From Ectobacillus panaciterrae DSM 19096 (lineage in GTDB: Bacteria > Bacillota > Bacilli > Bacillales > Bacillaceae_G), in NCBI RefSeq assembly GCF_000430785.1, contig NZ_AUMR01000004.1, positions 159,213 to 223,212 of the forward strand: DNA of 64,000 nucleotides. The letters are read 5' to 3'. The translations under genes and the position numbers were made by a program. The first letter of the stretch is position 1; every line of letters begins with the position of its first letter. Below, in pieces: positions 17,313-26,818 of this stretch. Below the pieces are notes generated by a model, which worked only from the letters and a program-made list of their open reading frames with translations, was not told the DNA's origin and ran no database searches.

Positions 17313-17489
17313 ATGCCTTTAGCGGCAGAAATTATGGAAAAACTATCTGATGAATTGCTCACTGAATCTTATTATAAAGCAAAAGAACTAAAATTAAATC
17401 CCGAGTTCATTCTACTTATAAAGCAAGAGATCATCCGACGTTCTTTAGAGGACAAGCTCCAGCAATCCGCATATATGCAGCAAGTGTAA
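17313..17489 (+). CDS. sda: Sda, checkpoint inhibitor of sporulation kinase KinA
   Basis: A 58-aa protein. The conserved hairpin is [25 protein letters not shown] in part, followed by EIIRRSL. Sda binds the KinA/KinB dimerisation domain and blocks the phosphorelay while DNA is replicating or damaged. The start at 17313 follows AGGAGGTGAC. It adds seven residues (PLAAEI...) before the Met that matches the B. subtilis start, and the C-terminus extends a further ten or so residues. Divergent from yqeG, with a DnaA-box cluster upstream. Confidence 0.93.
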   Translation: MPLAAEIMEKLSDELLTESYYKAKELKLNPEFILLIKQEIIRRSLEDKLQQSAYMQQV

Positions 17490-17523
17490 AAAGAGCCATC
17501 TGAAAAAAGACGGCTCTTTCTTT
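17488..17523. terminator. Terminator between sda and psd (likely bidirectional)
   Basis: AAAGAGCC and GGCTCTTT flank a short A-rich loop; T-runs follow in the rightward direction and A-runs precede it, so both convergent genes can use it. Confidence 0.85.
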
Positions 17524-17556
17524 CTATCACAAAAGCAGCTTCTTTACAACCTTTTC

Positions 17557-18336
17557 CTATACCATGCGCGCCAGGCGTTCGCCTACGCGAATGCCCTGCC
17601 CCTTTTGTAAAGACATCTCAACTTCAGCAGTTCCTTTCTCAAATAAAAGAACAACTGTAGATCCAAACGTAAAGTAAGCGATCTCTTCGCCCTTTTGCAC
17701 TACTTCTCGTTCATGCAAAAGCTCAATGCTGTTCACGAACATCGCGCCTACCTTCACCATTGCTACATGCTTGCCTTCGCAGTCTAATTCAGTCACAATA
17801 CGATAGTTTTTCGAAAGCGGCTCTTTTCCGTATTTCAGCCCAAGCTTGTTAACCGGATACGATTTCCTTCCAAGCGTAAAGCGTTTCAACACTGTGGCCG
17901 ATACAGGGCTGTGAATGCGATGATAGTGACTCGGGCTTAAATACAACACCATGTATGTACCGCCCTTATAAGGCTCCGCAGTTGCTTCAGTTCCAAGCAT
18001 ATCCACAATAGAATAACGCTTTCCTTTAATAATAAATTCTTTGTCCTCTGTAATCGGACCAAAATCCTCCAGTACACCATCCACTGGACTCGCTACGCTG
18101 TCCGTTCCGGCATCAATTGGACGCTTGCCGGCCTGCAGCCGTCTCGTGAACAACTCATGCAGCGTACGGTAGCTCTTCAAATCGTTTTCCATCTCGTCCT
18201 GCTGGATGTGGAATACGCGCGCATAGGATGGTATAACAAGTGCGCTCAGGCGGGACTGTGCAAACTTTCGCAATATGTATGAAGTAAAGCGGCCGTTCGT
18301 CAATTCAATAAACAATCGATATAATGTGCGTCGCAA
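17557..18336 (-). CDS. psd: Phosphatidylserine decarboxylase
   Basis: A 259-aa proenzyme that converts phosphatidylserine to phosphatidylethanolamine. Internal autocleavage at the (L/F)GST motif, here FGSTVVLLF near residue 227, generates the pyruvoyl group. Other conserved parts are [11 protein letters not shown] and [14 protein letters not shown], with the catalytic His. It is monocistronic here, between sda and sigK. In B. subtilis psd lies elsewhere with pssA, so this location separates the genome from that species. Confidence 0.95.
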   Translation of the reverse strand: MRRTLYRLFIELTNGRFTSYILRKFAQSRLSALVIPSYARVFHIQQDEMENDLKSYRTLHELFTRRLQAGKRPIDAGTDSVASPVDGVLEDFGPITEDKEFIIKGKRYSIVDMLGTEATAEPYKGGTYMVLYLSPSHYHRIHSPVSATVLKRFTLGRKSYPVNKLGLKYGKEPLSKNYRIVTELDCEGKHVAMVKVGAMFVNSIELLHEREVVQKGEEIAYFTFGSTVVLLFEKGTAEVEMSLQKGQGIRVGERLARMV

Positions 18337-18545
18337 ACTGTAGATCCTCCTCTTTACGAATGTAAACAGCTTACATTACAATAGTGCTATTATATTCTAA
18401 ATCTTATTTCGAATCCATAAAGAGTGCGTGCTATTTGATTTTTTCGGCTGACACTCAGCTATTTTCTTATCAACACACTTCCCGCAGGATTTTTTCTTTT
18501 CCTATTAGTATTGCTTTCTTTCCCAATGGTAAGCACATTTACAAT

Positions 18546-18581
18546 CAAAAAAATATAAACCCTAACATTTCGCTAGGGTTT
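18546..18581 (-). terminator. Terminator after sigK
   Basis: AAACCCTAG/TTAGGGTTT hairpin followed on the minus strand by ATATTTTTTTG, overlapping the sigK stop. Confidence 0.85.
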
Positions 18582-19290
18582 ACGATTTTTTCTTCTCCTT
18601 CTCCGCCCGCACAAACTCATGAAACATCTTCATCAGCGCTCGCTTCTCGATACGCGATACGTAACTTCTTGAAATCCCAAGCACCTTCGCGATCTCCCGT
18701 TGCGTTTTTTCTGTTTCCATGCCAAGACCGAACCGATTGACGATTACTTCCTTTTCCCGTTCATCCAAAATATCAATATACTCCCGAATCTTCTCAAGCT
18801 CCATGCTGAGCTGAATCGTATCAATCACATCTTCCGATTCGGATTTTAAAATATCAATCAAAGAAATCTCGTTGCCCTCTTTATCTTGGCCGATTGGATC
18901 ATGCAGCGAAATATCCTTCTTCGTCTTCTTCAACGCCCGCAAATGCATTAAAATTTCATTCTCAATACAACGCGCTGCGTACGTCGCCAACTTCGTCCCC
19001 TTCCCTTGCGAATAGCTCTCGATCGCCTTAATTAATCCAATTGTCCCGATGGAGATTAAATCCTCTGCGTCTTCGCCCGTGTTTTCAAACTTCTTTACTA
19101 TGTGCGCCACCAAACGAAGATTATGTTCAATTAAAATGTTGCGAGCTTCTGCGTCGCCCTGCTCCATGAGTTCTAAGTATCTTCTCTCATCATCCGGTGA
19201 CAGCGGCTGTGGGAATGCGTTGTTTTTGACGTACGATACGAAGAGAATCAATTCTCGTACTAAGTATCCGATTGCGGCTAACATGCTCAC
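18580..19290 (-). CDS. sigK: RNA polymerase sigma factor SigK (mother-cell, late sporulation), uninterrupted
   Basis: A 236-aa pro-sigma-K. The N-terminal hydrophobic pro-sequence ([17 protein letters not shown]) anchors it until SpoIVFB cleavage. Region 2 includes [30 protein letters not shown] in part, and region 4 has [24 protein letters not shown] in part. The frame is intact, so there is no skin-type element splitting it. The GTG at 19290 gives VSMLAAIG, matching the usual length; an ATG two codons later and a GTG three codons earlier are alternatives. It drives coat and mother-cell lysis genes. Confidence 0.95.
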   Translation of the reverse strand: MSMLAAIGYLVRELILFVSYVKNNAFPQPLSPDDERRYLELMEQGDAEARNILIEHNLRLVAHIVKKFENTGEDAEDLISIGTIGLIKAIESYSQGKGTKLATYAARCIENEILMHLRALKKTKKDISLHDPIGQDKEGNEISLIDILKSESEDVIDTIQLSMELEKIREYIDILDEREKEVIVNRFGLGMETEKTQREIAKVLGISRSYVSRIEKRALMKMFHEFVRAEKEKKKS

Positions 19291-19321
19291 CCTCTTCACC
19301 CCCGTGAAAAATAGTGTTCGT

Positions 19322-19351
19322 TACTATATGTATGTGGGCGCAGGGATGTCC
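19322..19351 (-). promoter_or_regulatory. Predicted sigma-E/sigma-K promoter of sigK
   Basis: On the minus strand CATATAGTA (19330-19322) fits the sigma-K -10 pattern CATANNNTA exactly. GGACA lies 16 bp upstream, giving the AC core expected at -35. The transcript would begin about 25 nt before the start codon. Confidence 0.6.
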
Positions 19352-19430
19352 GTGTTTGTACAGGGGAAAAAGATAAATTTATTTGGGGGTGTGAGCGGAT
19401 TGGTTGCAAGCGGGATTGTAAAGGCACAAA

Positions 19431-19458
19431 TAAAAAGATGACTGCAATCAGCCATCTT
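19431..19458 (-). terminator. Terminator downstream of the truncated gene at 19466
   Basis: AAGATG-x-CTG pairs with CAG-x-CATCTT, followed on the minus strand by TTTTTA. It lies 7 bp after the stop of the small ORF and supports that ORF as the true 3' end of a former gene. Confidence 0.75.
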
Positions 19459-19465
19459 GTATTGT

Positions 19466-19650
19466 TTACGTAATCAGTGTTATCAGAAGATAAATCTCAT
19501 CTAAAATTTCGAATAAACCATAAAGTATATAATTTAAAAATAATAGGCACGCACCGATGCGATAAATGCTGTCTATTAATATCTTAATAAATAATGATAA
19601 AGTTTCAGAAGTGTATGGAAACACTGCCATCAAGATTGCCAAGATTGAAC
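19466..19650 (-). pseudogene. 3' fragment of a small hydrophobic-protein gene cut by the tnpB element
   Basis: About 62 codons of hydrophobic sequence (SILAILMAVFPYTSETL ... ILDEIYLLITLIT, at least two membrane segments) end 7 bp before a good terminator. The upstream side runs into the right end of the IS200/IS605-type element, and the apparent Met start lies in the element's end hairpin. I read it as the C-terminal remnant of a membrane protein interrupted or rearranged by the insertion. I do not recognise the family, and I could not find its 5' part on the other side of the element. Confidence 0.5.
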
Positions 19651-19651
19651 T

Positions 19652-19790
19652 ACCCACCACTTACTCGCTAACGCTCGTTGAAGTGGGGGATTCCTAAGAA
19701 CACCAGCCTATCGGCCAGTTATGGATTAGGCTACCCCCGTCGCTCCGACGGTTGAGAGACGAATCGCTTCGTTTCTAAGATTCTGTCCTG
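19652..19790 (-). ncRNA. Predicted omega RNA (reRNA) region of the tnpB element
   Basis: In characterised IS200/IS605 elements the guide RNA comes from the 3' end of tnpB and the right end, with the guide taken from the flank beyond the element. Here the last tnpB codons, the 19726-19690 linker and the end hairpin are in that arrangement; the guide would read into the truncated gene below 19651. The boundaries are inferred. Confidence 0.45.
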
Positions 19791-20847
19791 CGTTTAAATC
19801 TCGATCGTGATGGGTTTCGCAAGAGGGGCATGTCCACTCACGCAAATTGAGATTCTTCACGTCTTTATGTTTGTAGCCGCAACAGGAGCAGAGCTGACTG
19901 CTTGCAAATGTCTTGGACACAACAACGATTTGCTTGCCGTACCATTTGGCTTTGTACGCCAACATCGTGCGAAACTGCGACCAGCTTACTTCACTGATGG
20001 CTTTGGCAAGGTTGCCATTCTTCAGCATGTTCGACACCTGCAAATCTTCTATCCCGATGAGATCATGGTTTTCGACCACATAGGTAGAAATTTTCTGCAA
20101 GTAGTCTGTTCTGGCATTCACAATACGTTCATGAATACGAGCAACTTTGATGCGTTGTTTGTTCCAATTGGCAGAGCCCTTTGTACGTCTGGACAGAAGA
20201 CGCTGGGCGTTCGCCAATTTGGCTTCCAGCGTACGAAACCATTTTGGATTCGAGAATACTTCTCCTGTACTTAAAATGGCAAAGTCCTTGATTCCTAAGT
20301 CGATGCCAACGCTTGATTCCGTTTTCTGTTTGAGTTGTACCTCTACTTCTGTCAATAGGGATACAAAGTATTTGCCAGATGGATTTCGCCTTACTGTGGC
20401 ATTGAGAATACGGCCTTCCACTTCACGGCTTTTGGCAAATCGAACAAGGCCAAGCTTAGGGAGCTTCATGTAATTGCCCTCTACTGCAATGTTTCCATTC
20501 GTATGCTTTGTGGTATAGGATTGGACTTTGTTTCGTTTGCTTTTGAAGCGCGGCGCGTCATTTTGTTTTTTGAAAAAGCGTTTAAAGGCATCGTCAAGGT
20601 TCTTGAGGGAAGATTGCAAGGCGACGCTGTCTACTTCTTTCAGCCATGGCACTTCTTTTTTAAGCACTGTGAGCTGTTTCGAGCAAGCGTTGTACGTCAA
20701 ACCTTCACCTGTTGCCTTGTAGGCATCATTCCATAGGGTAAGGAAGCGATTGAATACAAAGCGACTGCACCCAATGGTTTTATTGATGAAGGTGGACTGT
20801 TCTTTGTTTGGGTAGATACGGAACTTGTATGCCTTGTTAACTAACAT
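19726..20847 (-). CDS. tnpB: TnpB, RNA-guided RuvC nuclease of an IS200/IS605-type element
   Basis: A 373-aa OrfB/TnpB protein, full length. The helix-turn-helix-like N-terminus ([13 protein letters not shown]) leads to a RuvC fold with an intact triad: D183 (GIDLG), E267 (GIEDL) and D350 ([11 protein letters not shown]). A zinc ribbon uses C320, C323, C340 and C343. Such proteins are ancestors of Cas12 and cut DNA next to a TAM under omega-RNA guidance. A strong AGGAGGTGAAGCATC site precedes the ATG. No disrupting stop is seen, so the nuclease may be active. Confidence 0.93.
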   Translation of the reverse strand: MLVNKAYKFRIYPNKEQSTFINKTIGCSRFVFNRFLTLWNDAYKATGEGLTYNACSKQLTVLKKEVPWLKEVDSVALQSSLKNLDDAFKRFFKKQNDAPRFKSKRNKVQSYTTKHTNGNIAVEGNYMKLPKLGLVRFAKSREVEGRILNATVRRNPSGKYFVSLLTEVEVQLKQKTESSVGIDLGIKDFAILSTGEVFSNPKWFRTLEAKLANAQRLLSRRTKGSANWNKQRIKVARIHERIVNARTDYLQKISTYVVENHDLIGIEDLQVSNMLKNGNLAKAISEVSWSQFRTMLAYKAKWYGKQIVVVSKTFASSQLCSCCGYKHKDVKNLNLREWTCPSCETHHDRDLNAGQNLRNEAIRLSTVGATGVA

Positions 20848-21299
20848 GATGCTTCACCTCCTTGTTCCATATAGGTAGTATAACACGTATACACTGGAAG
20901 AATAAGGAAATTAAAGAAAAAAACAAACAAATGTTCCGTCCGCTACAAACACACGATTGGAAAGGTTGGATTTCTACAAAGAACAGAAAGGGTTTGGCAC
21001 TCGTGCACAAATGATCCTGTATCTTCTGCAGATAACAGTCGGACAATCGGGATGGCATATAACCATCCCTTGTCCGAAGGCGATTCATCTCCACCCTACT
21101 CATTGGGCTGCGCCCTTCCCATTCCTTGAGGATGGGGTCTTCTCGCCTACAAACGATAAATATACTATGGATGTATATGGAAATGCAGAAATTGTCGGAA
21201 AATGATGAAGATTAATATTATTATGAAATACAAATTCATGTTACTATTGCATTGAAGAGATACATCAATAGCCATTAATGTTAAGGGAGAGATTTCAAC

Positions 21300-22487
21300 A
21301 TGATTCAAACAGAGGTTGTTATTGTTAGTGCTGTAAGAACTGCAATTGGAAGCTTTGGAGGTAGTTTACAAAATGTTTCCGCGCCTTCGTTAGGTGGAGT
21401 TGTCATCAAAGGAGCACTTGAAAAAGCTGGGGTAGATGTAAATCAAGTAGATGAAGTCATCATGGGGAACGTCTTACAAGCTGGACTAGGACAAAATCCA
21501 GCAAGACAAGCTGCTATTGCTGCAGGCTTACCTCAAGAGGTATCAGCCCTTACTATTAATAAAGTATGCGGATCTGGTCTGAAAGCGGTTCATTTAGCAA
21601 CACAAGCTATTCTTGCCGGCGATGCAGAAGTGGTTGTGGCAGGAGGCATGGAAAATATGAGCCAAGCTCCTTATTTGCTGAATGGGGCTCGCAACGGATT
21701 TAAGATGGGGAACCAAAACTTAGTAGACAGCATGATTCAAGATGGATTATGGTGTGCCTTCAATGACTATCATATGGGGATTACGGCTGAAAATCTCTGT
21801 GATACATATAGCATTTCACGTGAAGAACAAGATGAATTCGCTGCTTGGAGTCAGCAAAAGGCTCAAGCTGCAATCGAATCGAATCGCTTTGCTGATGAAA
21901 TCGTTCCCGTAGAAGTACCAGGTCGAAAAGGGCAAGTAACAGTATTTGCTCAAGACGAATTTCCTCGTTTCGGCACTACAGCAGAAGGATTAGGAAAGCT
22001 TCGTCCAGCGTTTAAAAAAGACGGATCTGTCACAGCTGCTAATGCTTCAGGAATTAACGATGGTGCTGCGGCATTTGTCGTAATGAGCCGTAAAAAAGCA
22101 GATGAATTAGGAATTAAACCATTAGTAACGATAAAAGCGAATGCGAATGCAGGTGTGGATCCAAGCATTATGGGAATCGGTCCTGTTCAAGCAGTGAAAA
22201 AAGCTCTTGAAAAAGCAGCTATCCAATTAGAAGATATCGATTTAATTGAAGGAAACGAAGCTTTTGCAGCTCAATCTATTGCAGTGGATCGTGAACTTCA
22301 TTTTAATAAAGAAAAATTAAATGTAAATGGCGGTGCTATTGCGCTAGGGCATCCAATCGGTGCCAGCGGTGCCCGCATTTTAGTAACACTTATTCACGAA
22401 ATGTTAAAACGTGATAGCAAGACAGGATTAGCAACACTTTGTATCGGCGGCGGACAAGGGGTAGCGACAATTGTAGAGCGCAGCTAA
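21300..22487 (+). CDS. Acetyl-CoA C-acetyltransferase (thiolase)
   Basis: A 395-aa thiolase. The acylated Cys is in [10 protein letters not shown] (about C89). The second active site is [11 protein letters not shown] (His), and the third is CIGGGQG (Cys near the C-terminus). NEAFAAQ carries the catalytic Asn/Glu-Ala-Phe motif. It condenses two acetyl-CoA to acetoacetyl-CoA or works in reverse in fatty acid degradation. Homologues are called thlA, atoB or phbA; the exact role is undecided. It has its own terminator, so it is probably monocistronic. It starts about 145 bp after the tnpB element. Confidence 0.93.
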   Translation: MIQTEVVIVSAVRTAIGSFGGSLQNVSAPSLGGVVIKGALEKAGVDVNQVDEVIMGNVLQAGLGQNPARQAAIAAGLPQEVSALTINKVCGSGLKAVHLATQAILAGDAEVVVAGGMENMSQAPYLLNGARNGFKMGNQNLVDSMIQDGLWCAFNDYHMGITAENLCDTYSISREEQDEFAAWSQQKAQAAIESNRFADEIVPVEVPGRKGQVTVFAQDEFPRFGTTAEGLGKLRPAFKKDGSVTAANASGINDGAAAFVVMSRKKADELGIKPLVTIKANANAGVDPSIMGIGPVQAVKKALEKAAIQLEDIDLIEGNEAFAAQSIAVDRELHFNKEKLNVNGGAIALGHPIGASGARILVTLIHEMLKRDSKTGLATLCIGGGQGVATIVERS

Positions 22488-22546
22488 ATCATGTGAGAAA
22501 GTTCTGGTACAAGAAATCTATGATTTTCTAGGCTGGATCATAATCA

Positions 22547-22588
22547 AATACCCTCCTATCGTTTTTAGATAGGAGGGTATTGTGTTTA
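22547..22588 (+). terminator. Terminator after the thiolase gene
   Basis: Perfect 14-bp stem AATACCCTCCTATC/GATAGGAGGGTATT with a 7-nt loop, then TGTGTTT. Confidence 0.85.
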
Positions 22589-22630
22589 CATAACCCAGAT
22601 TACCGAAAGTAAGTAAACAAATTTTGTTAC

Positions 22631-22804
22631 TATATATGAGTGAATTATAATTTCGACATGTCCATATGCTATGTGCAACCAAAAGGGAATATTGTATGCT
22701 TCTTCTCTCTGGTTTACCCTTGCATGAACCAAAGGTTTGACCGCTTCTGCACGTCTTTTGATCTCTCCCCACTATCAACGGTTTTTTATTCACTTGTATA
22801 TAAT
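22631..22804 (+). repeat. MITE-like repeat, subfamily A, copy 1
   Basis: A 174-bp noncoding block with inverted ends (TATATATGAGTGAAT at left, ATTCACTTGTATATA at right). It carries the shared internal words GTGCAACCAAAAGGGA, CTTCTTCTCTCTGGTTTAC and AAAGGTTTGACCGCTTCTG. Close copies lie at 32463-32638 and 54993-55172. Confidence 0.85.
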
Positions 22805-22889
22805 TTAATTCGAAGGAGATATGTAAAAAAGGTGAAGCTTTATTTATTGAGAAGCATCTACCAAACAAAATTACTGGATTCCCCTAAAC

Positions 22890-22922
22890 AAGTAAAAAGC
22901 CGGCATCATACCATGCGGCTTT
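22890..22922 (-). terminator. Terminator after the diguanylate cyclase gene
   Basis: AAAGCCG...CGGCTTT hairpin with a T-run on the minus strand, overlapping the stop codon at 22906. Confidence 0.75.
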
Positions 22923-24012
22923 CAAAATGTGGGCATCGGCTAATTCGGTTTCTGCCAGTTTGTTTTGCTGTGTACAACCCTTCGTCTGCTTGACGTATCA
23001 GTTGTTCAACGAAAATATTGTTTTTATGGTTGATGGTGGAATATCCGATTGAAACGGTTATTTTTAACTCTACATTCTCATTTACGACAAATACACTCTG
23101 TTCTACAGACGTTCGTATCCTGTTTGCTATCGATCTGGCAGTAGTAGAATCGCAAGCTGGCAGAATGATACTAAATTCTTCTCCACCATTGCGGGAGACG
23201 ATGTCCACAGAGCGACATGACTGTACCAGTATTAACCCCAGCTGTTTAAGCACTGCATCGCCAGCCGGATGACCGTACGTGTCATTTACTTGCTTGAAGT
23301 AGTCAATATCAATGAGAAGCAGGGATAGATCTTCTTTATGCTCCATTGCCTTTGAGAAGGCAGAATTGATCGCATAGTCAAAGGAACGAGCATTATTCAA
23401 ACCCGTTAGGTAGTCTTTTTGGGCATCCTCCTTTAGCTTCAGATAGTTGTCATGAAATCGCCAAAGGTAAGAGGTAAGCAAATGAGTCATTATAGTGCCA
23501 CTTGCAACAGCAAAGACGTATTGGACTAATATAGTGAATCCTTTTTTCCATTCGGGTATAATGAAGTGAATGGAAGAACCGATAATTGCAATGAACGATA
23601 TAGTCATGAAGAGCCATTTTTGTTCCCTTTTCATGCTGGAATAAGAAATGAATGAAAATGCCGTTCCTGCTAAAGTAAGAACAACAACGTTAACAAGGGA
23701 TGAATAAGAGATGGGATAGAACGTCAATCTGCAAGTAATGATGATGATTGTCGCCACGAGAGTGGATACCCATCCACCTACTTGTGCGGCGATCATCATG
23801 GGAATGCTTCTAAGATCAATCAGCAAACCACCTTTTAAGTGGATGCCAAAATGCATAAGCACCACACCGAATAGCCCATATAAAACTCCTTTGCTGATTC
23901 TCCTTTCCATAAAGGATTTTGATGACACACTCTCTCTACGAAAGCATAGATGTATCAGAAATATCCCGGTGCATAATATGGAGAAATTCACAAAAAAATC
24001 TTCAAGTATCAT
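22906..24012 (-). CDS. Membrane diguanylate cyclase (5TM-5TMR_LYT sensor plus GGDEF)
   Basis: A 368-aa protein. Residues 1-185 hold about six membrane helices with LIDLRSIPMMIAAQVGGWV, typical of the 5TM-5TMR_LYT sensor. The GGDEF domain follows (DYLTGLNNARSFD, DIDYFKQVNDTYGHPAGD) with the active site GGEEF at 276-280. The inhibitory I-site RSVD is at 267-270, exactly five residues upstream. It should make cyclic di-GMP from two GTP and be product-inhibited. The ligand of the membrane part is unknown. It lies convergent with the thiolase gene and 78 bp downstream of ppk on the same strand. Confidence 0.9.
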   Translation of the reverse strand: MILEDFFVNFSILCTGIFLIHLCFRRESVSSKSFMERRISKGVLYGLFGVVLMHFGIHLKGGLLIDLRSIPMMIAAQVGGWVSTLVATIIIITCRLTFYPISYSSLVNVVVLTLAGTAFSFISYSSMKREQKWLFMTISFIAIIGSSIHFIIPEWKKGFTILVQYVFAVASGTIMTHLLTSYLWRFHDNYLKLKEDAQKDYLTGLNNARSFDYAINSAFSKAMEHKEDLSLLLIDIDYFKQVNDTYGHPAGDAVLKQLGLILVQSCRSVDIVSRNGGEEFSIILPACDSTTARSIANRIRTSVEQSVFVVNENVELKITVSIGYSTINHKNNIFVEQLIRQADEGLYTAKQTGRNRISRCPHFESRMV

Positions 24013-24090
24013 AATATTAAATATTCCCTTTCCAAGGCATTCAGTAAAGATTTAACATAATATCTTATTATCGGTAGTAATCGTTATTTA

Positions 24091-26193
24091 TTATCTTTCC
24101 AATAGCTCTAATTGACTATGTACAATCGGCTCATGTTCTGTACGTTGCACATAATGATAATTTCCTTCTTGGTCTTGCTCACGAGCTTTTACATTGTCAG
24201 CCAACCACAGTGACAGCCATGTTTGAACTCGCTTTTTCAAACGACAATCAAAAATGGGAAAAAGAATTTCTACACGATTTACCATGTTTCGTGTCATCAT
24301 ATCAGCAGACGAAAAAAAGATTTTTTGTTCACCATTATGATGAAAATAATAGATACGACTATGTTCCAAAAAGCGACCAAGGATACTGCGTACTGTAATA
24401 TTTTCACTAACCCCTTTTATACCAGGTCTTAAAAAACAAATGCCCCGTACAATAAGATCGATTTTCACCCCTGCACTCGAGGCTTCATAGAGCTTCTTAA
24501 TTAAGATTTTATCCGTTAGTGAGTTCATTTTCGCGATAATATGGCCATTTTGATATCTGTTATGGAACATAATTTCCTGATTAATCAACGAAATAAAGTC
24601 ATTTCGAATATCAAATGGTGCTACTGATAAATGGTGATAGGTTGATTTTTCCATATAACCACTTAAATAATTAAAAAAATTCGTGGCATCGATTCCGATT
24701 TTGCGATTCGCTGTGATTAAACTTACGTCTGTATATATCTTAGCTGTTGCATCATTGTAGTTACCTGTTCCTAAATGAACAAACTGTTCAATTCGTCCGT
24801 ATTTATGACGCACAATGAGTGTAATTTTACTATGTGTTTTTAAGTGCGCTATTCCATATATCACATGACATCCTGCTTGTTCCAGTTCTTTTGCCCAATG
24901 CACGTTATTTTCTTCATCAAATCTGGCTTTCAATTCCACTAAAACGGTTACCTGTTTTCCATTTTCCGCTGCGCGTTTCAATGCCTGAATAATGGCAGAA
25001 TCACCACTGACACGGTATAAGGTTTGCTTAATCGCTAATACATCTGGATCGTCAGCGGCATCTGAGATAAAATCCACTACTGGTTCAAACGATTCGTATG
25101 GATGGTGAAGAAGAATGTCTTGTTCTAATGCTTTTTCAAAAATGTTTTCACCAGGCTCTATATCTTGTGGTGACTTCGGAATAAAGGTTTCATCAGTAAG
25201 ATGTTCATGTGTTGTTTCAATACATTTATAGAATGAAAATAAAAAGGTTAAATCAAGCGAACCCTCGATCATATATATGTCCTTTTCATGAATTTCAAGT
25301 TCTTCCTGTAAATATTTTAACAGATTTGGATCGTAACCAGGACCTTGGATTTCAAGCCGAACCTCAGCCCCCCATCTTCGTTTCTTTAATTCTTTTTCAA
25401 TTTCAAGAAGTAAATCACTTGCCTCGGCTTCATGGATAGTCAAATCTGCATTTCTTGTAGCACGGAACGGGGTTACACTTTTGACAGTAAATCCTTTAAA
25501 TAATTTATATATAAAATATGCGATTATATCCTCTAACAAGACAAATATTCTTGTTTCGGGGGTATCTGGCAATTCTACAAAACGCTGTAATATAGCTGGT
25601 ACTTGTACAAGTGCTAATTTTCCCCTTAATTGTCCAATTTTCATATTTTTTTCTTCCGTTTCCTCAATTACAACTGCTAAATTTAAACTTTTGCTTAATG
25701 GCTTTGGAAATGGACGATACGCATCAATAGCCATTGGAGTTAAAACGGGGAAAATTTGTGTATCAAAATACGTTTCCAAAAAGGACAGCTTCTCTTTACT
25801 TGCTTCCTCCATTGAAATAATGGAAACACCTTCGTCTTCCAGTTTAGGGAGAAGGCAGTCTTTATATATCCGACATTGCAATTCAGTCATTTCATATGTT
25901 TTTTGAGAGATGAGAGACAGTTGTTCTTTGGGAGTCACGCCAGCTTTATTTTCTGATTTCTTAAATCCTGCCTTAACTTGATCTTTTAACCCTGCTGCAC
26001 GAATCATAAAAAATTCATCTAAATTCGAGCTGAAAATCGCGAGAAATTTAAATCGTTCTAATAAAGGGTTTCTTTCATCGATTGCCTCTTCCAACACGCG
26101 TTCATTAAATGCTAACCAACTTAATTCACGATTGTTATAGTATATAGGATTATCTAGATTATTTGTTTCCCCTACCACAATAGCTTCTTTCAT
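24091..26193 (-). CDS. ppk: Polyphosphate kinase 1
   Basis: A 700-aa PPK1. N-terminal domain: NRELSWLAFNERVLEEA; head domain with FKFLAIFSSNLDEFFMIR in part. The C-terminal phospholipase-D-like domains carry LKTHSKITLIVRH, with the phosphorylated His, and VHLGTGNYND. It makes polyphosphate from ATP reversibly. No ppx exopolyphosphatase is adjacent. The diguanylate cyclase follows on the same strand after 78 bp; cotranscription is possible. Full length, with no frame breaks. Confidence 0.95.
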   Translation of the reverse strand: MKEAIVVGETNNLDNPIYYNNRELSWLAFNERVLEEAIDERNPLLERFKFLAIFSSNLDEFFMIRAAGLKDQVKAGFKKSENKAGVTPKEQLSLISQKTYEMTELQCRIYKDCLLPKLEDEGVSIISMEEASKEKLSFLETYFDTQIFPVLTPMAIDAYRPFPKPLSKSLNLAVVIEETEEKNMKIGQLRGKLALVQVPAILQRFVELPDTPETRIFVLLEDIIAYFIYKLFKGFTVKSVTPFRATRNADLTIHEAEASDLLLEIEKELKKRRWGAEVRLEIQGPGYDPNLLKYLQEELEIHEKDIYMIEGSLDLTFLFSFYKCIETTHEHLTDETFIPKSPQDIEPGENIFEKALEQDILLHHPYESFEPVVDFISDAADDPDVLAIKQTLYRVSGDSAIIQALKRAAENGKQVTVLVELKARFDEENNVHWAKELEQAGCHVIYGIAHLKTHSKITLIVRHKYGRIEQFVHLGTGNYNDATAKIYTDVSLITANRKIGIDATNFFNYLSGYMEKSTYHHLSVAPFDIRNDFISLINQEIMFHNRYQNGHIIAKMNSLTDKILIKKLYEASSAGVKIDLIVRGICFLRPGIKGVSENITVRSILGRFLEHSRIYYFHHNGEQKIFFSSADMMTRNMVNRVEILFPIFDCRLKKRVQTWLSLWLADNVKAREQDQEGNYHYVQRTEHEPIVHSQLELLER

Positions 26194-26590
26194 TACAAAT
26201 TCCCATCCTTTAATTCACGTTGTAAATCCAAATTTTATTAAATTTATACATTTTTATATTTAGTTTATATAGATTAATAAAATTCATTTTAACACCAAAA
26301 AATTTATTGTAAATATAAAATTAAAGAGTTTTTAGGATTATCGTTGCTAAACAAGAACAACATCACATTTACAAATATATATGAGTGAATAAAAAAAACG
26401 TCTTTCTATAAGCACACATAAATACCCATTCATTTCCTTTTTATTTATTTCATAGTAATTCCTGAAACATGAATAATATAAACATTAAGATTCAATTACA
26501 GATTTCTTAACAAAGGATGAAATTGCTATTTATTCATTATTGATGATACAATATTCATTATGAAATCTACATAATGATAGTGTAATAAAC
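26194..26590. other. AT-rich intergenic region with a solo MITE end
   Basis: About 400 bp between ppk and the KimA-like remnant. I see no gene, riboswitch or clear terminator. The only recognisable item is TATATATGAGTGAATAAA (from 26376 to about 26400 with its A-run), which matches the terminal inverted repeat of the subfamily A elements without the rest of the repeat. Confidence 0.5.
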
Positions 26591-26803
26591 ATGTTTTCAG
26601 CATTTAAACGATTCTTAATAGGAAGACATCTAAAATCAACCGCCTTAGGCGAACAAAAACTAAACATATTAAAGGCTTTGGCTATTTTGTCTTCTGCCGC
26701 TCTTTCTTCCACAGCTTACGGAACCGAGCAAATTTTGTTGTTACTTGTTCATTCACTATACTTCAATTTTAAAGCTATACAACTACATTTTCATTACTAT
26801 TAA
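26591..26803 (+). pseudogene. 5' remnant of a KimA/YdaO-like APC-superfamily potassium transporter
   Basis: The first 54 or so residues (MFSAFKRFLIGRHLKSTALG ... LSSTAYGTEQILLLL) match the start of long KimA/YdaO-type permeases, which normally exceed 600 aa. After about 26750 the similarity stops and an unrelated AT-rich tail (HSLYFNFKAIQ...) runs to a stop at 26803. Only 15 bp further the next permease begins. The remnant lacks the transport core and is almost surely non-functional. No c-di-AMP (ydaO) riboswitch is visible upstream. The family assignment is from recognition of the N-terminal motif. Confidence 0.6.
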
Positions 26804-26818
26804 AAAGGTGGATTAGAC

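Larger units (their letters stand above)
19651..21155 (-). mobile_element. tnpB-only IS200/IS605-type (IS1341-like) element
   Basis: One tnpB gene lies between two structured ends. The right end (downstream of tnpB) has the hairpin CCACTT...AAGTGG at 19657-19686; a near-identical hairpin occurs at the second element (63632-63670). The left end (20848-21155) holds a long hairpin, CGGACAA-TC-GGGATGG paired with CCATCCC-TTGTCCG (21040-21076), and a weaker one at 21118-21137. No tnpA (Y1 transposase) is present, so movement would need a transposase in trans. Outer borders are approximate because these elements make no target duplication. Confidence 0.75.

Noticed and set aside
18580..19290. Disrupted sigK with a skin-like element
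   Set aside because: The reading frame is continuous from pro-sequence to region 4.
20837..21103. 88-aa ORF upstream of tnpB
   Set aside because: It lies across the left-end hairpins of the element and ends inside tnpB; no family resemblance.
26194..26590. c-di-AMP (ydaO) riboswitch before the KimA-like remnant
   Set aside because: Looked for because KimA genes often carry one; none of the conserved elements is visible.
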